NCBI RefSeq assembly: GCF_013170845.1
Contig: NZ_CP033367.1
Location: 1 to 64,000, forward strand
DNA: 64,000 nt
DNA from: Mesorhizobium loti R88b
Lineage (GTDB): Bacteria; Pseudomonadota; Alphaproteobacteria; Rhizobiales; Rhizobiaceae
Direction: 5' to 3'
A model generated the notes under the pieces. It saw only the letters and a program-made list of their open reading frames with translations. It searched no databases and was not told where the DNA came from. Numbering within the stretch: position 1 is the stretch's first letter; every line of letters starts with the position of its first letter. The translations under genes were made by a program, and so were the position numbers. Of this stretch, positions 1 through 8,948 are shown in pieces.

Positions 1-1545
1 ATGCAGAGCGGCATCGAAAGGGAGCTTACGGGCGACCTCCCATTTCCTGGAACTTTGATCGGAGCAAACGAGATGGCGGTCTCCAGCGACGCGGAGCAGA
101 AGTTCGACCGGGTCAAGACCCAGTTGAAGGCGCGTCTGGGGGTTGAAGTCTATTCGAGCTGGTTCGGCCGCATGAAGGTCGCGGAGGCGTCCAAGGGCAT
201 TGTCCGCATCTCGGTGCCCACCGCCTTCCTGCGCTCGTGGATCAACGGCCACTATCATGACCTCATTTCCGAGCTGTGGAAGCACGAGGATCCCGAACTC
301 CTCAAGATCGAGATCGTCGTGCGCAACGCCACCCGCCAGGGGCGCAGCCCTGTCGAACCGGAATTGGCTCCGGCACGCAAGATGACGCGGCAGACACAGA
401 CGGCGCTGGCCGCCGGCACCGCAAGCCCAGGCAGGGTGGAGCGGTCCCCGGTGCCACGCCCCGGCGCCGCGGTCGAAACCGAATTCCGCCACAACGTGCT
501 CGGATCGCCGCTGGACCCGCGCTACACGTTCGGCTCGTTCATCGAGGGGCCGTCGAACCGGGTAGCCTTCGCCGCGGCCAAGGCGGTGGCGGAATCGCAG
601 TCGAGCGCGGTGCGCTTCAATCCGCTTTTCCTGCACGCGACCGTCGGGCTCGGCAAGACCCACCTCTTGCAGGCCATCGCGGCGGAATCGCTGAAGCAGA
701 ACCCCAAGTCCCGCGTCGTCTATCTCACCGCGGAGTATTTCATGTGGCGCTTCGCCACCGCGATCCGCGACAACAACGCGCTGACGCTCAAGGAACAGCT
801 GCGCGACATCGACCTCTTGATCATCGACGACATGCAGTTCCTGCAGGGCAAGTCGATCCAGCATGAATTCTGCCATTTGATCAACATGCTGCTCGACAGC
901 GCCAAGCAAGTCGTCGTCGCCGCCGACCGGCCGCCGTCGGAGCTGGAATCGCTTGAGCCGCGGGTCCGCTCGCGCCTCAATGGCGGCGTCGCGCTCGAAA
1001 TGTCGGCGCCGGATTTCGCCATGCGCCTCGGCATGCTCAAACTGCGCCTGGCCACGGCCAGGGTCGACGACGCATCGCTCGACATCTCGGAAGAGATCCT
1101 CAATCACGTCGCCCGCACCGTGACCGGCAGCGGCCGCGAACTGGAAGGCGCGTTCAATCAGCTGCTGTTTCGCCAGTCCTTCGAGCCGCAGATCACCATC
1201 GACCGCATCGACGAGATCCTTGGCCACATCTATCGCACCGGCGAGCCGAAGCGGGTCCGCATCGAGGATATCCAGCGCATCGTGGCGCGCCACTACAACG
1301 TGTCGAAGACGGAGCTTTTGTCCAACCGGCGTACGCGCACCATCGTCAAGCCACGGCAGGTCGCCATGTACCTGTCGAAGGTGATGACGCCGCGCTCCCT
1401 GCCCGAAATCGGGCGGCGCTTCGGCGGTCGCGATCACACCACGGTGCTGCATGCCGTGCGCAAGATCGAGGACCTTTCCGGCAACGACAACACGCTGGCC
1501 CAGGAACTCGAGCTGCTGCGGCGGCTGATCAACGACCAGGCCTGA
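1..1545 (+). CDS. dnaA: Chromosomal replication initiator DnaA
   Basis: 514-residue AAA+ initiator that binds DnaA boxes and opens the origin. The central domain has a P-loop ([10 protein letters not shown], around residue 214) and a Walker B stretch (LLIIDDMQF, around 272). The C-terminal DNA-binding domain carries the DnaA signature [11 protein letters not shown] near residue 475. The first P-loop residue is Ala where many DnaAs have Gly, which still fits the [AG]xxxxGK[ST] pattern. The ATG is the first base of the window, so its promoter and SD are not visible; an internal in-frame ATG exists at base 73. dnaN and recF follow on the same strand, the classic order, after an unusually long 385-base gap that contains a repeat. 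Confidence 0.97.
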   Translation: MQSGIERELTGDLPFPGTLIGANEMAVSSDAEQKFDRVKTQLKARLGVEVYSSWFGRMKVAEASKGIVRISVPTAFLRSWINGHYHDLISELWKHEDPELLKIEIVVRNATRQGRSPVEPELAPARKMTRQTQTALAAGTASPGRVERSPVPRPGAAVETEFRHNVLGSPLDPRYTFGSFIEGPSNRVAFAAAKAVAESQSSAVRFNPLFLHATVGLGKTHLLQAIAAESLKQNPKSRVVYLTAEYFMWRFATAIRDNNALTLKEQLRDIDLLIIDDMQFLQGKSIQHEFCHLINMLLDSAKQVVVAADRPPSELESLEPRVRSRLNGGVALEMSAPDFAMRLGMLKLRLATARVDDASLDISEEILNHVARTVTGSGRELEGAFNQLLFRQSFEPQITIDRIDEILGHIYRTGEPKRVRIEDIQRIVARHYNVSKTELLSNRRTRTIVKPRQVAMYLSKVMTPRSLPEIGRRFGGRDHTTVLHAVRKIEDLSGNDNTLAQELELLRRLINDQA

Positions 1546-1631
1546 CCGGTTAAGGAGAGGCAAGCCAGAACTGCACTGGAATTCAATGGCTTGCCTGCCT
1601 GCCCCTGGACCTGAAGCGGGCTTGCGGCCTA

Positions 1632-1703
1632 GAGCAATTCCAGGAAAAGTGTGAAACAGTTTTCCCGGGAAAGCGCATAGCGCTTTCCCTTGGGAATTGT
1701 GTC
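1632..1703. repeat. Palindromic intergenic repeat (long form)
   Basis: The 385-base dnaA-dnaN gap holds one recognisable element. Outer arms CAATTCC (1635) and GGAATTG (1693) are inverted. Inside is a perfect 10-bp hairpin (GGGAAAGCGC, loop ATA, GCGCTTTCCC; 1667-1689). The reverse complement contains GAAAACTGTTTCACACTTTT, matching the core of shorter copies at 25925 and 60957. The remainder of the gap shows one near-DnaA box (TTATCCCCA at 1769) and no gene I can support. Confidence 0.7.
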
Positions 1704-1930
1704 AAAATAGAGCCTGGAGACGATCCGGATTCCGGATTCAGCACCCCGGCTGGCGGTCTTCGTGGCCTTTATCCCCAGAAAGCCCGTGCAGCCGGCCCGA
1801 ACCGGTGGCGCGGGCTTGCGTTCGCTGGCTTTTTCCTGTCAGTTTACGCAGATTCTGAGCCTGTTCAGACCTTTCGCGGGGCGCCGCCAGCCGGAGACCC
1901 GCTCATCCTTTCAAGCGAGCCTGTTTCGTC

Positions 1931-3049
1931 ATGCGTGTTATCCTGGAACGGTCAAATCTCCTGAAGTCGCTCAACCACGTGCACCGCGTGGTCGAACGGC
2001 GCAACACCATACCGATCCTGTCCAACGTGCTGCTCAGCGCTGAAGGTGCTAGCCTCGAAATGAAGGCCACCGACCTCGACCTGGAGGTGACGGAAGCGAC
2101 ACCCGCCAAGGTGGAGCGCGGCGGGGCAACGACGGTTCCGGCACATCTGCTCTACGACATCGTGCGCAAGCTTTCCGACGGCGCCGAAGTGATGCTGAAG
2201 ACGGATGAGGACGGCAACGCCATGACGGTGACGTCGGGCCGCTCGAGCTTTCGCCTGCAGTGCCTGCCACAGTCCGACTTCCCCGAGCTTTCGGCCGGAT
2301 CCTTCTCGCATATCTTCCGGCTCGACTCGGTTGCCCTGAGAGGCCTGATCGAGAAGACGCAGTTCGCCATCTCCACCGAGGAGACGCGCTATTATCTCAA
2401 CGGCATCTACCTGCACACGCACGAAGTCGGTGGCAAGCTGAAGCTGCGCTCGGTGGCCACGGACGGCCACCGCCTGGCGCGCGCCGAAATCGACGCGCCA
2501 GCCGGGTCCGAGGGCATGCCGGGCATCATCATTCCGCGCAAGACGGTGAGCGAACTGCAAAAGCTGGTCGATGATCCCGATATCGCCGTGACCACGGAAC
2601 TGTCGGACACCAAGATCCGCTTCACCATCGGCAGCGTGGTCCTGACCTCCAAGCTGATTGACGGCACCTTCCCCGATTATCAGCGGGTCATTCCGACCGG
2701 CAACGACAAGAAGCTGATCCTTGATCGCCAGAGTTTCGCGGCCGCCGTCGATCGCGTCTCGACCATTTCCTCCGAGCGCGGCCGCGCGGTGAAGCTTTCG
2801 ATCAGCGAAGGTCAGGTGACGCTTGCGGTCAACAATCCGGATTCTGGCAGCGCCACCGAGGAACTGTCGGCTGACTATTCGTCTGACCCGATCGAAATCG
2901 GCTTCAACGCCAAATATTTGCTCGATGTTGCCGCGCAGCTGACCGGCACGGAAGCCAAATTCATGCTGGCCGATGCCGGTTCGCCGACGCTGATCCACGA
3001 CATGGCCGACGAGACCGCGCTTTACGTGCTCATGCCGATGCGGGTATAG
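1931..3049 (+). CDS. dnaN: DNA polymerase III subunit beta (sliding clamp)
   Basis: 372-residue ring clamp that tethers polymerase III to DNA and is a platform for ligase, mismatch repair and polymerase switching. Full family length, with the three clamp subdomains and the typical N-terminus (MRVILERSNLLKSLNHVHRV) and C-terminus (ETALYVLMPMRV). Start is ATG at 1931. It lies downstream of dnaA and 83 bases before recF, the conserved replication block. Nothing unusual in the protein; the long repeat-bearing upstream gap suggests its own promoter, though I could not place one with confidence. Confidence 0.97.
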   Translation: MRVILERSNLLKSLNHVHRVVERRNTIPILSNVLLSAEGASLEMKATDLDLEVTEATPAKVERGGATTVPAHLLYDIVRKLSDGAEVMLKTDEDGNAMTVTSGRSSFRLQCLPQSDFPELSAGSFSHIFRLDSVALRGLIEKTQFAISTEETRYYLNGIYLHTHEVGGKLKLRSVATDGHRLARAEIDAPAGSEGMPGIIIPRKTVSELQKLVDDPDIAVTTELSDTKIRFTIGSVVLTSKLIDGTFPDYQRVIPTGNDKKLILDRQSFAAAVDRVSTISSERGRAVKLSISEGQVTLAVNNPDSGSATEELSADYSSDPIEIGFNAKYLLDVAAQLTGTEAKFMLADAGSPTLIHDMADETALYVLMPMRV

Positions 3050-3132
3050 GCGGCGCGCATCCTCAACAAGGTTCTGCGGTCGAACTGGCAGCAAGAACAA
3101 TGGCTTCGGCGACTTCTACAGGCGGATAGCGG

Positions 3133-4272
3133 TTGCCGGAACAGACTCATATAAGTAAGCTAACACTTACCAATTTCCGCAATTACGCGGCGCTGGCGAT
3201 CGACCTAGCCCCAGGCACTGTGGTCTTTTCCGGCGATAACGGCGCCGGCAAAACCAACCTTCTCGAAGCGATTTCCTTTTTGACGCCGGGGCGCGGCCTG
3301 CGCCGTGCCCCTTACGGCGATGTCGCGCGCGAAGGCGGCGACGGCGGTTTTGCGCTGCACGCCCGGCTCGACGGACCTGACGGTCAGGTCGAGATCGGCA
3401 CGGGCATTTCCGGTGCGGACGGCGAAGCCGGCAGGCGGGTGCGCATCAACGGCGCCACCGCGCGGTCGGCCGAGGATATGCTGGAGTGGCTGCGCGTGGT
3501 GTGGCTGACGCCGGCCATGGATGCGTTGTTCACCGGACCGGCTGGGGATCGCCGACGCTTTCTCGACCGGTTGGTGCTGGCGATCGATCCCGGCCACGGC
3601 CAGCGCGCCCTCGATTACGAGAAGGCGATGCGCGGCCGTAACCGATTGCTTACCGAAGGCTCGCGGGACATCGGTTGGTTCGAGGCGATCGAGACACAAA
3701 TGGCCGAGACCGGCGTGGCGATTGCCGCGGCGCGGGCCGAACTGGTGCGCTTGCTCGCCGCCATGATCGACAGGCTGCCCGACAGCGGTCCGTTTCCGCA
3801 GGCCGACATCGGCCTCTCGGGCGATCTGGAAACCGAAATCGCCAGTGCGCCTGCGGTCGATGTCGAGGAACGGTTCCGGCGCGCGCTTGCCGATGGCCGT
3901 GATCGTGATCGCGCCGCGGGACGAACGCTCGAAGGCCCGCACCGTTCCGATCTCCTGGTGAGGCACAGGCCCAAGGCAATGCCGGCCGAACTCTGTTCGA
4001 CGGGAGAGCAGAAGGCGTTGCTGGTCGGCATCGTGCTGTCGCATGCACGGCTGACCGGCGAGATGTCGGGAATGACGCCAATCCTGCTGCTGGACGAGAT
4101 CGCAGCACACCTCGACGGTGGCCGGCGCGCGGCGCTGTTTTCGATCCTGGAGGAGTTGAACTGTCAGGCTTTCATGACGGGGACCGATGCGGCGCTGTTT
4201 TCCAGCCTCAAGGGGCGAGCGCAGTTCCTGACCGTCGACCACGGTACGGTTGGGCCAACCGAAGACGCCTGA
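3133..4272 (+). CDS. recF: DNA replication and repair ATPase RecF
   Basis: 379-residue SMC-like ATPase that helps load RecA at gaps with RecO and RecR (recR is at 59093 in this window). Walker A is GDNGAGKTNLLEAI near residue 34; the signature (STGEQKALLVGIVL) and Walker B (LLLDEIAAHLD) lie near residues 291 and 317. The start is TTG at 3133: an in-frame TAG at 3127 excludes anything further upstream, and the protein begins at the usual place (ISKLTLTNFRNY). A start slightly downstream at another rare codon cannot be excluded. Confidence 0.95.
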   Translation: MPEQTHISKLTLTNFRNYAALAIDLAPGTVVFSGDNGAGKTNLLEAISFLTPGRGLRRAPYGDVAREGGDGGFALHARLDGPDGQVEIGTGISGADGEAGRRVRINGATARSAEDMLEWLRVVWLTPAMDALFTGPAGDRRRFLDRLVLAIDPGHGQRALDYEKAMRGRNRLLTEGSRDIGWFEAIETQMAETGVAIAAARAELVRLLAAMIDRLPDSGPFPQADIGLSGDLETEIASAPAVDVEERFRRALADGRDRDRAAGRTLEGPHRSDLLVRHRPKAMPAELCSTGEQKALLVGIVLSHARLTGEMSGMTPILLLDEIAAHLDGGRRAALFSILEELNCQAFMTGTDAALFSSLKGRAQFLTVDHGTVGPTEDA

Positions 4273-4303
4273 CAAGGTTTTTGCGCCGCTGTAAGGTCCT
4301 GAA

Positions 4304-5056
4304 ATGACCACTGCGCTCACCACCGACGAGATCGAACGCTATGCTCGCCACATCGTGCTGCCCGAAATCGGCGGTGCGGGCCAGCAGAAGCTCAAGCAAG
4401 CCCGGGTCCTGGTGATCGGCGCCGGCGGACTGGGTGCGCCGGTGCTCGAATACCTTGCGGCGGCCGGCGTCGGCACGCTCGGCATTGTCGACGACGACAC
4501 CGTGTCGCTCTCCAATTTGCAGCGCCAGGTCATCCACGGCACCGATACGGTCGGCATGCTGAAAACCGATAGCGCCAGGGCGGCAATCGCCCGCATCAAT
4601 CCCAACACCGCGGTCGAGACGCACACATTCCGGCTGACCATCCAGAACGCCCCAGCCCTCGTCGCCCGCTATGACATCGTTGTCGACGGTTCCGACAATT
4701 TCGAGACCCGTTATGCGGTGGCCGACGCCTCCGCGAGCGAGCGCAAACCGCTGGTTCATGCCGCCGTCGGTCGCTTCGACGGCTCGGTGACGGTGCTCAA
4801 GCCCTTCGAGGACGGCAGGGATGGCAAGCCGAATCCTGGATATCGCGACCTTTTTCCCGAAGCCCCGCCGCCAGGCCTGGTGCCGTCCTGCGCCGAGGCC
4901 GGCGTGCTCGGTGCCCTGACCGGTGTCGTCGGCACATTGCAGGCGATGGAAGCGATCAAGCTGATCACCGGCATCGGCGAGCCACTGGTCGGCAGGCTGC
5001 TGCTCTATGATGCGCTTTCAGCGCGCTTCGAAACGATCCGCTACGCCAGGCGCTGA
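4304..5056 (+). CDS. moeB: MoeB/ThiF/HesA family adenylyltransferase
   Basis: 250-residue E1-like enzyme that adenylates the C-terminal glycine of a sulfur-carrier protein (MoaD or ThiS). The Rossmann motif is GAGGLGAPVLEYLAAAGVG (residue 44), followed by DDDTVSLSNLQRQ and the SCAEAGVLG segment. The two CxxC zinc pairs of E. coli-type MoeB are absent: the first position reads GYRDLFPE and the protein ends at FETIRYARR. Whether it serves molybdopterin or thiazole synthesis cannot be decided here, since no moa or thi genes are nearby. The downstream GNAT gene begins 14 bases after the stop. Confidence 0.85.
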   Translation: MTTALTTDEIERYARHIVLPEIGGAGQQKLKQARVLVIGAGGLGAPVLEYLAAAGVGTLGIVDDDTVSLSNLQRQVIHGTDTVGMLKTDSARAAIARINPNTAVETHTFRLTIQNAPALVARYDIVVDGSDNFETRYAVADASASERKPLVHAAVGRFDGSVTVLKPFEDGRDGKPNPGYRDLFPEAPPPGLVPSCAEAGVLGALTGVVGTLQAMEAIKLITGIGEPLVGRLLLYDALSARFETIRYARR

Positions 5057-5070
5057 CCTTGGAGCGGACC

Positions 5071-5547
5071 ATGCCCCTCTCCATCGACCGTATCCGCGCC
5101 GATTTCGGCCGCTGGGATGATGTGCTTGCCCTGATCATGCGCGCCTTCGCGTTCATGGACGGTGTCATCGACCCGCCGTCCTCGGCCCAGTTGCTCACCG
5201 TCGACACATTGCGCGACAAGGCTTTGCAAGAGACCGGCTTCGTGGCGCTCGATGGCGACAGGATCGTCGGCTGCGTCTTTGCCATTGAACGGGCTGACGA
5301 TTTTTATGTCGGCAAGCTCGCCGTGGCTCCGGACTGCCAGGGGCAAGGCATTGGCCGGCGGCTGATGCAGGCGGTCGAAATTCTTGCGCTCGACCGCGGC
5401 AAGGCGGCGCTGGAGCTGCAGACGCGCATCGAGCTCACCGCCAATCATGCCGCCTTTGCCCGCCTCGGTTTCCACGAGACCGACCGAACGGCACATGAAG
5501 GCTACGCCAGGCCAACCTCGATCACCATGCGCAAATCTCTTTCGTAA
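5071..5547 (+). CDS. GNAT family N-acetyltransferase
   Basis: About 158 residues with the GNAT fold. Motif A, the acetyl-CoA pyrophosphate-binding Q/RxxGxG/A loop, is seen as CQGQGIGRRLM, preceded by the beta strand VGKLAVAP. I start it at ATG 5071 because GGAGCGG sits just upstream; an in-frame TTG at 5059 is a poorer choice. It follows moeB closely and may be co-transcribed. Substrate unknown; the sequence offers nothing to narrow it. Confidence 0.85.
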   Translation: MPLSIDRIRADFGRWDDVLALIMRAFAFMDGVIDPPSSAQLLTVDTLRDKALQETGFVALDGDRIVGCVFAIERADDFYVGKLAVAPDCQGQGIGRRLMQAVEILALDRGKAALELQTRIELTANHAAFARLGFHETDRTAHEGYARPTSITMRKSLS

Positions 5548-5581
5548 GTTTTTGCTTACTTAAAGGCAAGGTCCGATAATT

Positions 5582-6583
5582 TCAGGTCCTGAGCGGCAGC
5601 ACACGGTCCGGCGGACGGTGGCCGTCAACGAACGCCCTGATGTTGATGATGACCTTCTCGCCCATGTCGATGCGGCCTTCGAGCGTCGCCGAGCCCATAT
5701 GCGGCAAAAGCACGACCTTGTTTCTGGCGGCGAGCTTGAGCAGCTTGGCATTGAGCGCCGGCTCATGTTCGTAGACGTCGAGGCCGGCGCCGGCGATCTT
5801 GCCGTCCTGGATCAGCTTGACCAGCGCTTCTTCATCGATGATGTCGCCGCGCGCAGTGTTGACCACATAGGCGGTGGGCTGAAGCAGGGCCAAGCGCCGG
5901 GCCGACAGCAAATGAAAAGTCGCGGGCGTCGACGGACAATTGACCGAGATGATGTCCATGCGGGCGAGCATCTGGTCGAGGCTTTCCCAATAGGTCGCCT
6001 CCAGCCCGTCCTCGACCGCCGGCAGCACGCGATGGCGGTTGTGGTAGTGGATGGAAAGGCCGAAGGCCTTGGCCCGCCGGGCAACGGCCGTGCCGATGCG
6101 CCCCATGCCGACGATGCCCAGCCGCTTGCCCCAGATGCGCCGGCCAAGCATCCAGGTCGGCGACCAGCCGGCCCATTTCTTGTCGCCGGTGAGCACGTTG
6201 GCGCCTTCGGCGAGCCGGCGCGGCACCGCCAGCATCAGTGCCATGGTCATGTCGGCGGTGTCTTCGGTGAGCACATTGGGCGTGTTGGTGACGGTTATGC
6301 CCTTTCTGGCCGCTGCCGCCACGTCGATCTTGTCGACGCCATTGCCGAAATTGGCGATCAGCTTGAGCTTGTCCCCGGCCTGGGCGATCAGCGCCGCGTC
6401 GATCTGGTCGGTGACCGTCGGCACCAGCACGTCGGCCTCCTTCACCGCCGCAACCAGTTCCGGCTGCGTCATCGGCCTGTCCTCGACATTCAGCCTGGCG
6501 TCGAACAGCTCGCGCATGCGGGTCTCGACCGGGTCGGGCAGTTTTCGCGTGATGACCACGAGAGGCTTCTTTTTGCCTGCCAT
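5582..6583 (-). CDS. D-2-hydroxyacid dehydrogenase (glyoxylate/hydroxypyruvate reductase type)
   Basis: 333-residue NAD(P)-dependent dehydrogenase. The Rossmann loop is GIVGMGRIGTAVARRAKAFG, and the catalytic Arg-Glu-His are seen in NTARGDI, YEHEPALN and LLPHMGSAT. The pattern fits the GhrB/GyaR group that reduces glyoxylate or hydroxypyruvate. Start chosen at ATG 6583 because GAGGGAAAC precedes it; an in-frame upstream start at 6613 would add ten residues. It is convergent with the GNAT gene and divergent from the SH3 protein. Exact substrate is inferred from family only. Confidence 0.88.
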   Translation of the reverse strand: MAGKKKPLVVITRKLPDPVETRMRELFDARLNVEDRPMTQPELVAAVKEADVLVPTVTDQIDAALIAQAGDKLKLIANFGNGVDKIDVAAAARKGITVTNTPNVLTEDTADMTMALMLAVPRRLAEGANVLTGDKKWAGWSPTWMLGRRIWGKRLGIVGMGRIGTAVARRAKAFGLSIHYHNRHRVLPAVEDGLEATYWESLDQMLARMDIISVNCPSTPATFHLLSARRLALLQPTAYVVNTARGDIIDEEALVKLIQDGKIAGAGLDVYEHEPALNAKLLKLAARNKVVLLPHMGSATLEGRIDMGEKVIINIRAFVDGHRPPDRVLPLRT

Positions 6584-6731
6584 TGTTTCCCTCGTTGAGA
6601 CCTCTTTAACCAAGACCGGCGAAACTGAAAGCCGGTCGCGGTAGCCGATTTACCCATGTAACAAGCGGTGCCGCCGAAGACAAAGAAAAAGGGGCGCCGA
6701 GGCCACCGAGCCGGCGCCGAAAGGAACGAAA

Positions 6732-7289
6732 GTGTCTGGTTTCGCGTCGCTTCGCCTGACCCTCAGCGCAGCATTTCTCGGCGCTCTGCTTTATTCTCCG
6801 CTTGCTGCCGCGCAGAGTGCGGCGGCACCCGTCCAAAGTGTCACGCTCGGGCCGAGCGGCCTGCCGCTGCCGCGATTCGTCAGCCTCAAGCCAGCGCGCG
6901 TCAACTCGCGCGTCGGTCCCGGCGCCAACTACTCCGTCAACTGGATGTATGTGAAGGCCGGCCTGCCGATGGAGGTCATCCAGGAATTTGATACATGGCG
7001 CCGCGTGCGCGATGCGGACGGTTCGGAGGGCTGGATCAACCAGTCGATGCTCTCGGGCCGGCGCACCGCCATCATCGCGCCATGGCAGCGCGGCAAGGGC
7101 GGCCAGATCAATCTCATGAAAAGCCCGGACAAGGACGCCAGGGTCGTGGCGATCATCGAACCGGGCGTCATGGGCACGATCAAAGCCTGCGACGGCCAGT
7201 GGTGTGAAATGACGCTCGACGGGCACACCGGGTGGCTCGCTCAGGCAGCGGTCTGGGGCGCCTATCCAGGCGAGCGGGTCAAGGACTGA
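6732..7289 (+). CDS. Secreted SH3-domain protein
   Basis: 185 residues. An N-terminal signal peptide (hydrophobic LRLTLSAAFLGALLYSPLAAAQS) is followed by bacterial SH3-like repeats: one around residues 50-105 (FVSLKPARVNSRVGPG ... GWINQSML) and a second around 115-175 (NLMKSPDKDARVVAII ... HTGWLAQ). Such domains bind cell-wall peptides or act as structural modules in the periplasm. Start is GTG at 6732 with AAAGGAA six bases upstream. The 3' end overlaps the 3' end of the convergent downstream gene by 11 bases. Confidence 0.82.
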   Translation: MSGFASLRLTLSAAFLGALLYSPLAAAQSAAAPVQSVTLGPSGLPLPRFVSLKPARVNSRVGPGANYSVNWMYVKAGLPMEVIQEFDTWRRVRDADGSEGWINQSMLSGRRTAIIAPWQRGKGGQINLMKSPDKDARVVAIIEPGVMGTIKACDGQWCEMTLDGHTGWLAQAAVWGAYPGERVKD

Positions 7290-7659
7290 GGTCGTTGCGC
7301 TTGCGCCCGATTCGGCCGAGATGGGTGTCCTGAAAACCCGTCGACAGCTTCAGGCCGTAGCCGAGCGCACGATCGATGGCGATGTGCGCGATCCAGATCA
7401 GCGCGACCGCGATTGCCGCTGCACTGCCGGACAGATGACCGGCGAGCAGCAGCAGCACCGGTACGATCAGGATGTGCAAGGCGTTGTAGGCGATGGCGCC
7501 GATGCGCGGGCCGCCGAGATAGCCGAACATTGACAGGTCCGGCGCCAGGATAAGCACTGCAAAGAGCCACCAGGAAACGCCTGTCGAAGCGTAGAAGACG
7601 ATGGCGACCACCGCCACGACGGCCCATTCGAGCCGGACTATCAGGTCGAGGGGTTTCAT
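7279..7659 (-). CDS. Small integral membrane protein, DUF4260-like
   Basis: 126 residues with about four hydrophobic segments (WAVVAVVAIVFYA, WWLFAVLILAPDLSMFGYL, AYNALHILIVPVLLLLAGHL, AAAIAVALIWIAHIAIDRALGYGL). The APDLSMFGYL, YNxxH and IAHIAIDRALGYGLK signatures and the length fit DUF4260. Function unknown. It is convergent with the SH3 protein, sharing 11 bases at the stop codons, and lies 46 bases downstream of irr on the same strand, so read-through from irr is possible. Confidence 0.75.
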   Translation of the reverse strand: MKPLDLIVRLEWAVVAVVAIVFYASTGVSWWLFAVLILAPDLSMFGYLGGPRIGAIAYNALHILIVPVLLLLAGHLSGSAAAIAVALIWIAHIAIDRALGYGLKLSTGFQDTHLGRIGRKRNDLSP

Positions 7660-7705
7660 CCCGGACCGATTATTCCGGCCAGACCGATTGTTCGGGCTTC
7701 GCCGC

Positions 7706-8155
7706 TCATTCCTGGCGCTTGGGGCGCAGCCTCACCACGATGTCGACATTGGCGATTTCCATCCCCTCGGGCGGCTCCGGCAGGTTGGTGACCGTCACCG
7801 GACCGCTGTCGATGTCGAAGATGCGATTTTCGCCTTCAATGTAAAAATGGTGGTGGTCGGAGGTGTTGGTGTCGAAATAGGTCTTGGCACCCTCGACGGC
7901 GAGAATGCGCAGCAACCCCGCCTGGGTGAACTGATGAAGCGCATTGTAGACGGTGGCCAGAGACACCGGCACGCCGGCGGCAACGGCCTCTTCGTGCAAT
8001 TCCTCCGCCGACAGATGGCGGTCGCCCTTGGCGAAAAGCAGGTCGGCCAGCGCTATGCGCTGACGCGTCGGCCTCAGGCCGGCTTCACGTACCCGCTTGT
8101 CCACAGCGACATTTTCCTTCCGGCAGCCCCGGTCCATCTGGTCTTCCAAGCTCAC
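7706..8155 (-). CDS. irr: Iron response regulator Irr (Fur family)
   Basis: 149-residue Fur-superfamily regulator that in rhizobia senses iron through haem availability and binds ICE/Irr boxes. The winged helix (REAGLRPTRQRIALADLL ... VSLATVYNALHQF) is followed by the triple histidine TSDHHHFYIEG, the haem-linked site of Irr. The GCPWHD haem-regulatory motif of Bradyrhizobium Irr is missing; only RGCRKEN occurs at the corresponding N-terminal place. Start is GTG at 8155. The divergent arrangement with fabA is typical of rhizobia. A likely target is the iron cluster at 36878-42825, which has an Irr box at 43079. Confidence 0.92.
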   Translation of the reverse strand: MSLEDQMDRGCRKENVAVDKRVREAGLRPTRQRIALADLLFAKGDRHLSAEELHEEAVAAGVPVSLATVYNALHQFTQAGLLRILAVEGAKTYFDTNTSDHHHFYIEGENRIFDIDSGPVTVTNLPEPPEGMEIANVDIVVRLRPKRQE

Positions 8156-8220
8156 AGTCCCGCTTCAAGACACGCCCAGAATGGCAAAAAAAAGAAACTC
8201 CGCCAAACATGGACCCCTGT

Positions 8221-8252
8221 CGACATATATTCTGTCGTCCGAATGCGATCAA
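8221..8252 (-). promoter_or_regulatory. Probable irr promoter with overlapping palindrome
   Basis: On the minus strand TTGATC (8252-8247), a 17-base spacer and TATATG (8229-8224) form a good sigma-70-like promoter about 70 bases before irr. A perfect inverted repeat CGACA-N7-TGTCG (8221-8237) covers the -10 element, as an operator would. The bound regulator is unknown; it is not the Irr-box type found at 43079. Confidence 0.5.
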
Positions 8253-8380
8253 TAGCGCGCATTGACCCGGGCAGGCTGGCGGGTTAAGCGCAAACGCCGG
8301 TTTCCGGCCTGAAACAGATTGTGTTAGGACACCAACGACAAGGGCGCGCTACCGCCCGGGACGATATGGGGACGAGATTG

Positions 8381-8899
8381 ATGGCGGGTTCGAAATCCAG
8401 CTACGACTACGAAGAATTGCTGGCATGCGCCCGCGGCGAGCTGTTCGGAGAGGGAAATGCCCAGCTGCCCTACCCGCCGATGCTGATGTTTGACCGCATC
8501 ACCGAGATCAGCGAGACGGGCGGCGCCTTCGACAAGGGCTTCATCCGCGCGGAATTCGATATCAAGCCGGACCTGTGGTTCTTCGCCTGCCATTTTATCG
8601 GCAATCCGATCATGCCAGGATGCCTTGGTCTGGACGCCTTGTGGCAATTGACCGGCTTCTATCTCGGCTGGCTCGGCGAACCCGGCAAGGGAATGGCGCT
8701 GTCGACCGGCGAGGTCAGGTTCAAGGGCATGGTCACGCCATCGGTCAAGAAGGTCGAGTATGGCGTGGATTTCAAGCGCGTGATGCGCGGCCGGTTGGTG
8801 CTGGGCATCGCCGATGGCTGGATGAAGGCGGATGGCGAGCCCATATATGCGGCGACGGACCTGAAGGTCGGTCTGTCCAAGCAGTCGGCGGTCGCTTGA
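8381..8899 (+). CDS. fabA: 3-hydroxydecanoyl-ACP dehydratase/isomerase
   Basis: 172-residue hot-dog enzyme that dehydrates 3-hydroxydecanoyl-ACP and isomerises the product, committing carbon to unsaturated fatty acids. The active-site His is in [16 protein letters not shown] and the paired Asp in LGLDALWQL. Start set at ATG 8381 ([20 protein letters not shown]), giving the family length; an in-frame upstream start would add 20 residues not seen in the family. fabB and fabI follow, so this is a complete FabA-FabB pathway segment. Confidence 0.95.
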   Translation: MAGSKSSYDYEELLACARGELFGEGNAQLPYPPMLMFDRITEISETGGAFDKGFIRAEFDIKPDLWFFACHFIGNPIMPGCLGLDALWQLTGFYLGWLGEPGKGMALSTGEVRFKGMVTPSVKKVEYGVDFKRVMRGRLVLGIADGWMKADGEPIYAATDLKVGLSKQSAVA

Positions 8900-8948
8900 C
8901 CGCAGCCTTGGCCTGCCCACTGGCCAGCACCCCTGGAAGGAGTTGCGA

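Noticed and set aside
1769..1777. Possible DnaA box (TTATCCCCA) and replication origin in the dnaA-dnaN gap
   Set aside because: A single box with one mismatch, no cluster of boxes and no AT-rich unwinding region. In alphaproteobacteria the origin is often elsewhere.
1762..2043. Possible 93-residue gene before and overlapping dnaN
   Set aside because: Overlaps dnaN in another frame, has no SD and an Arg/Pro-rich composition without conserved features.
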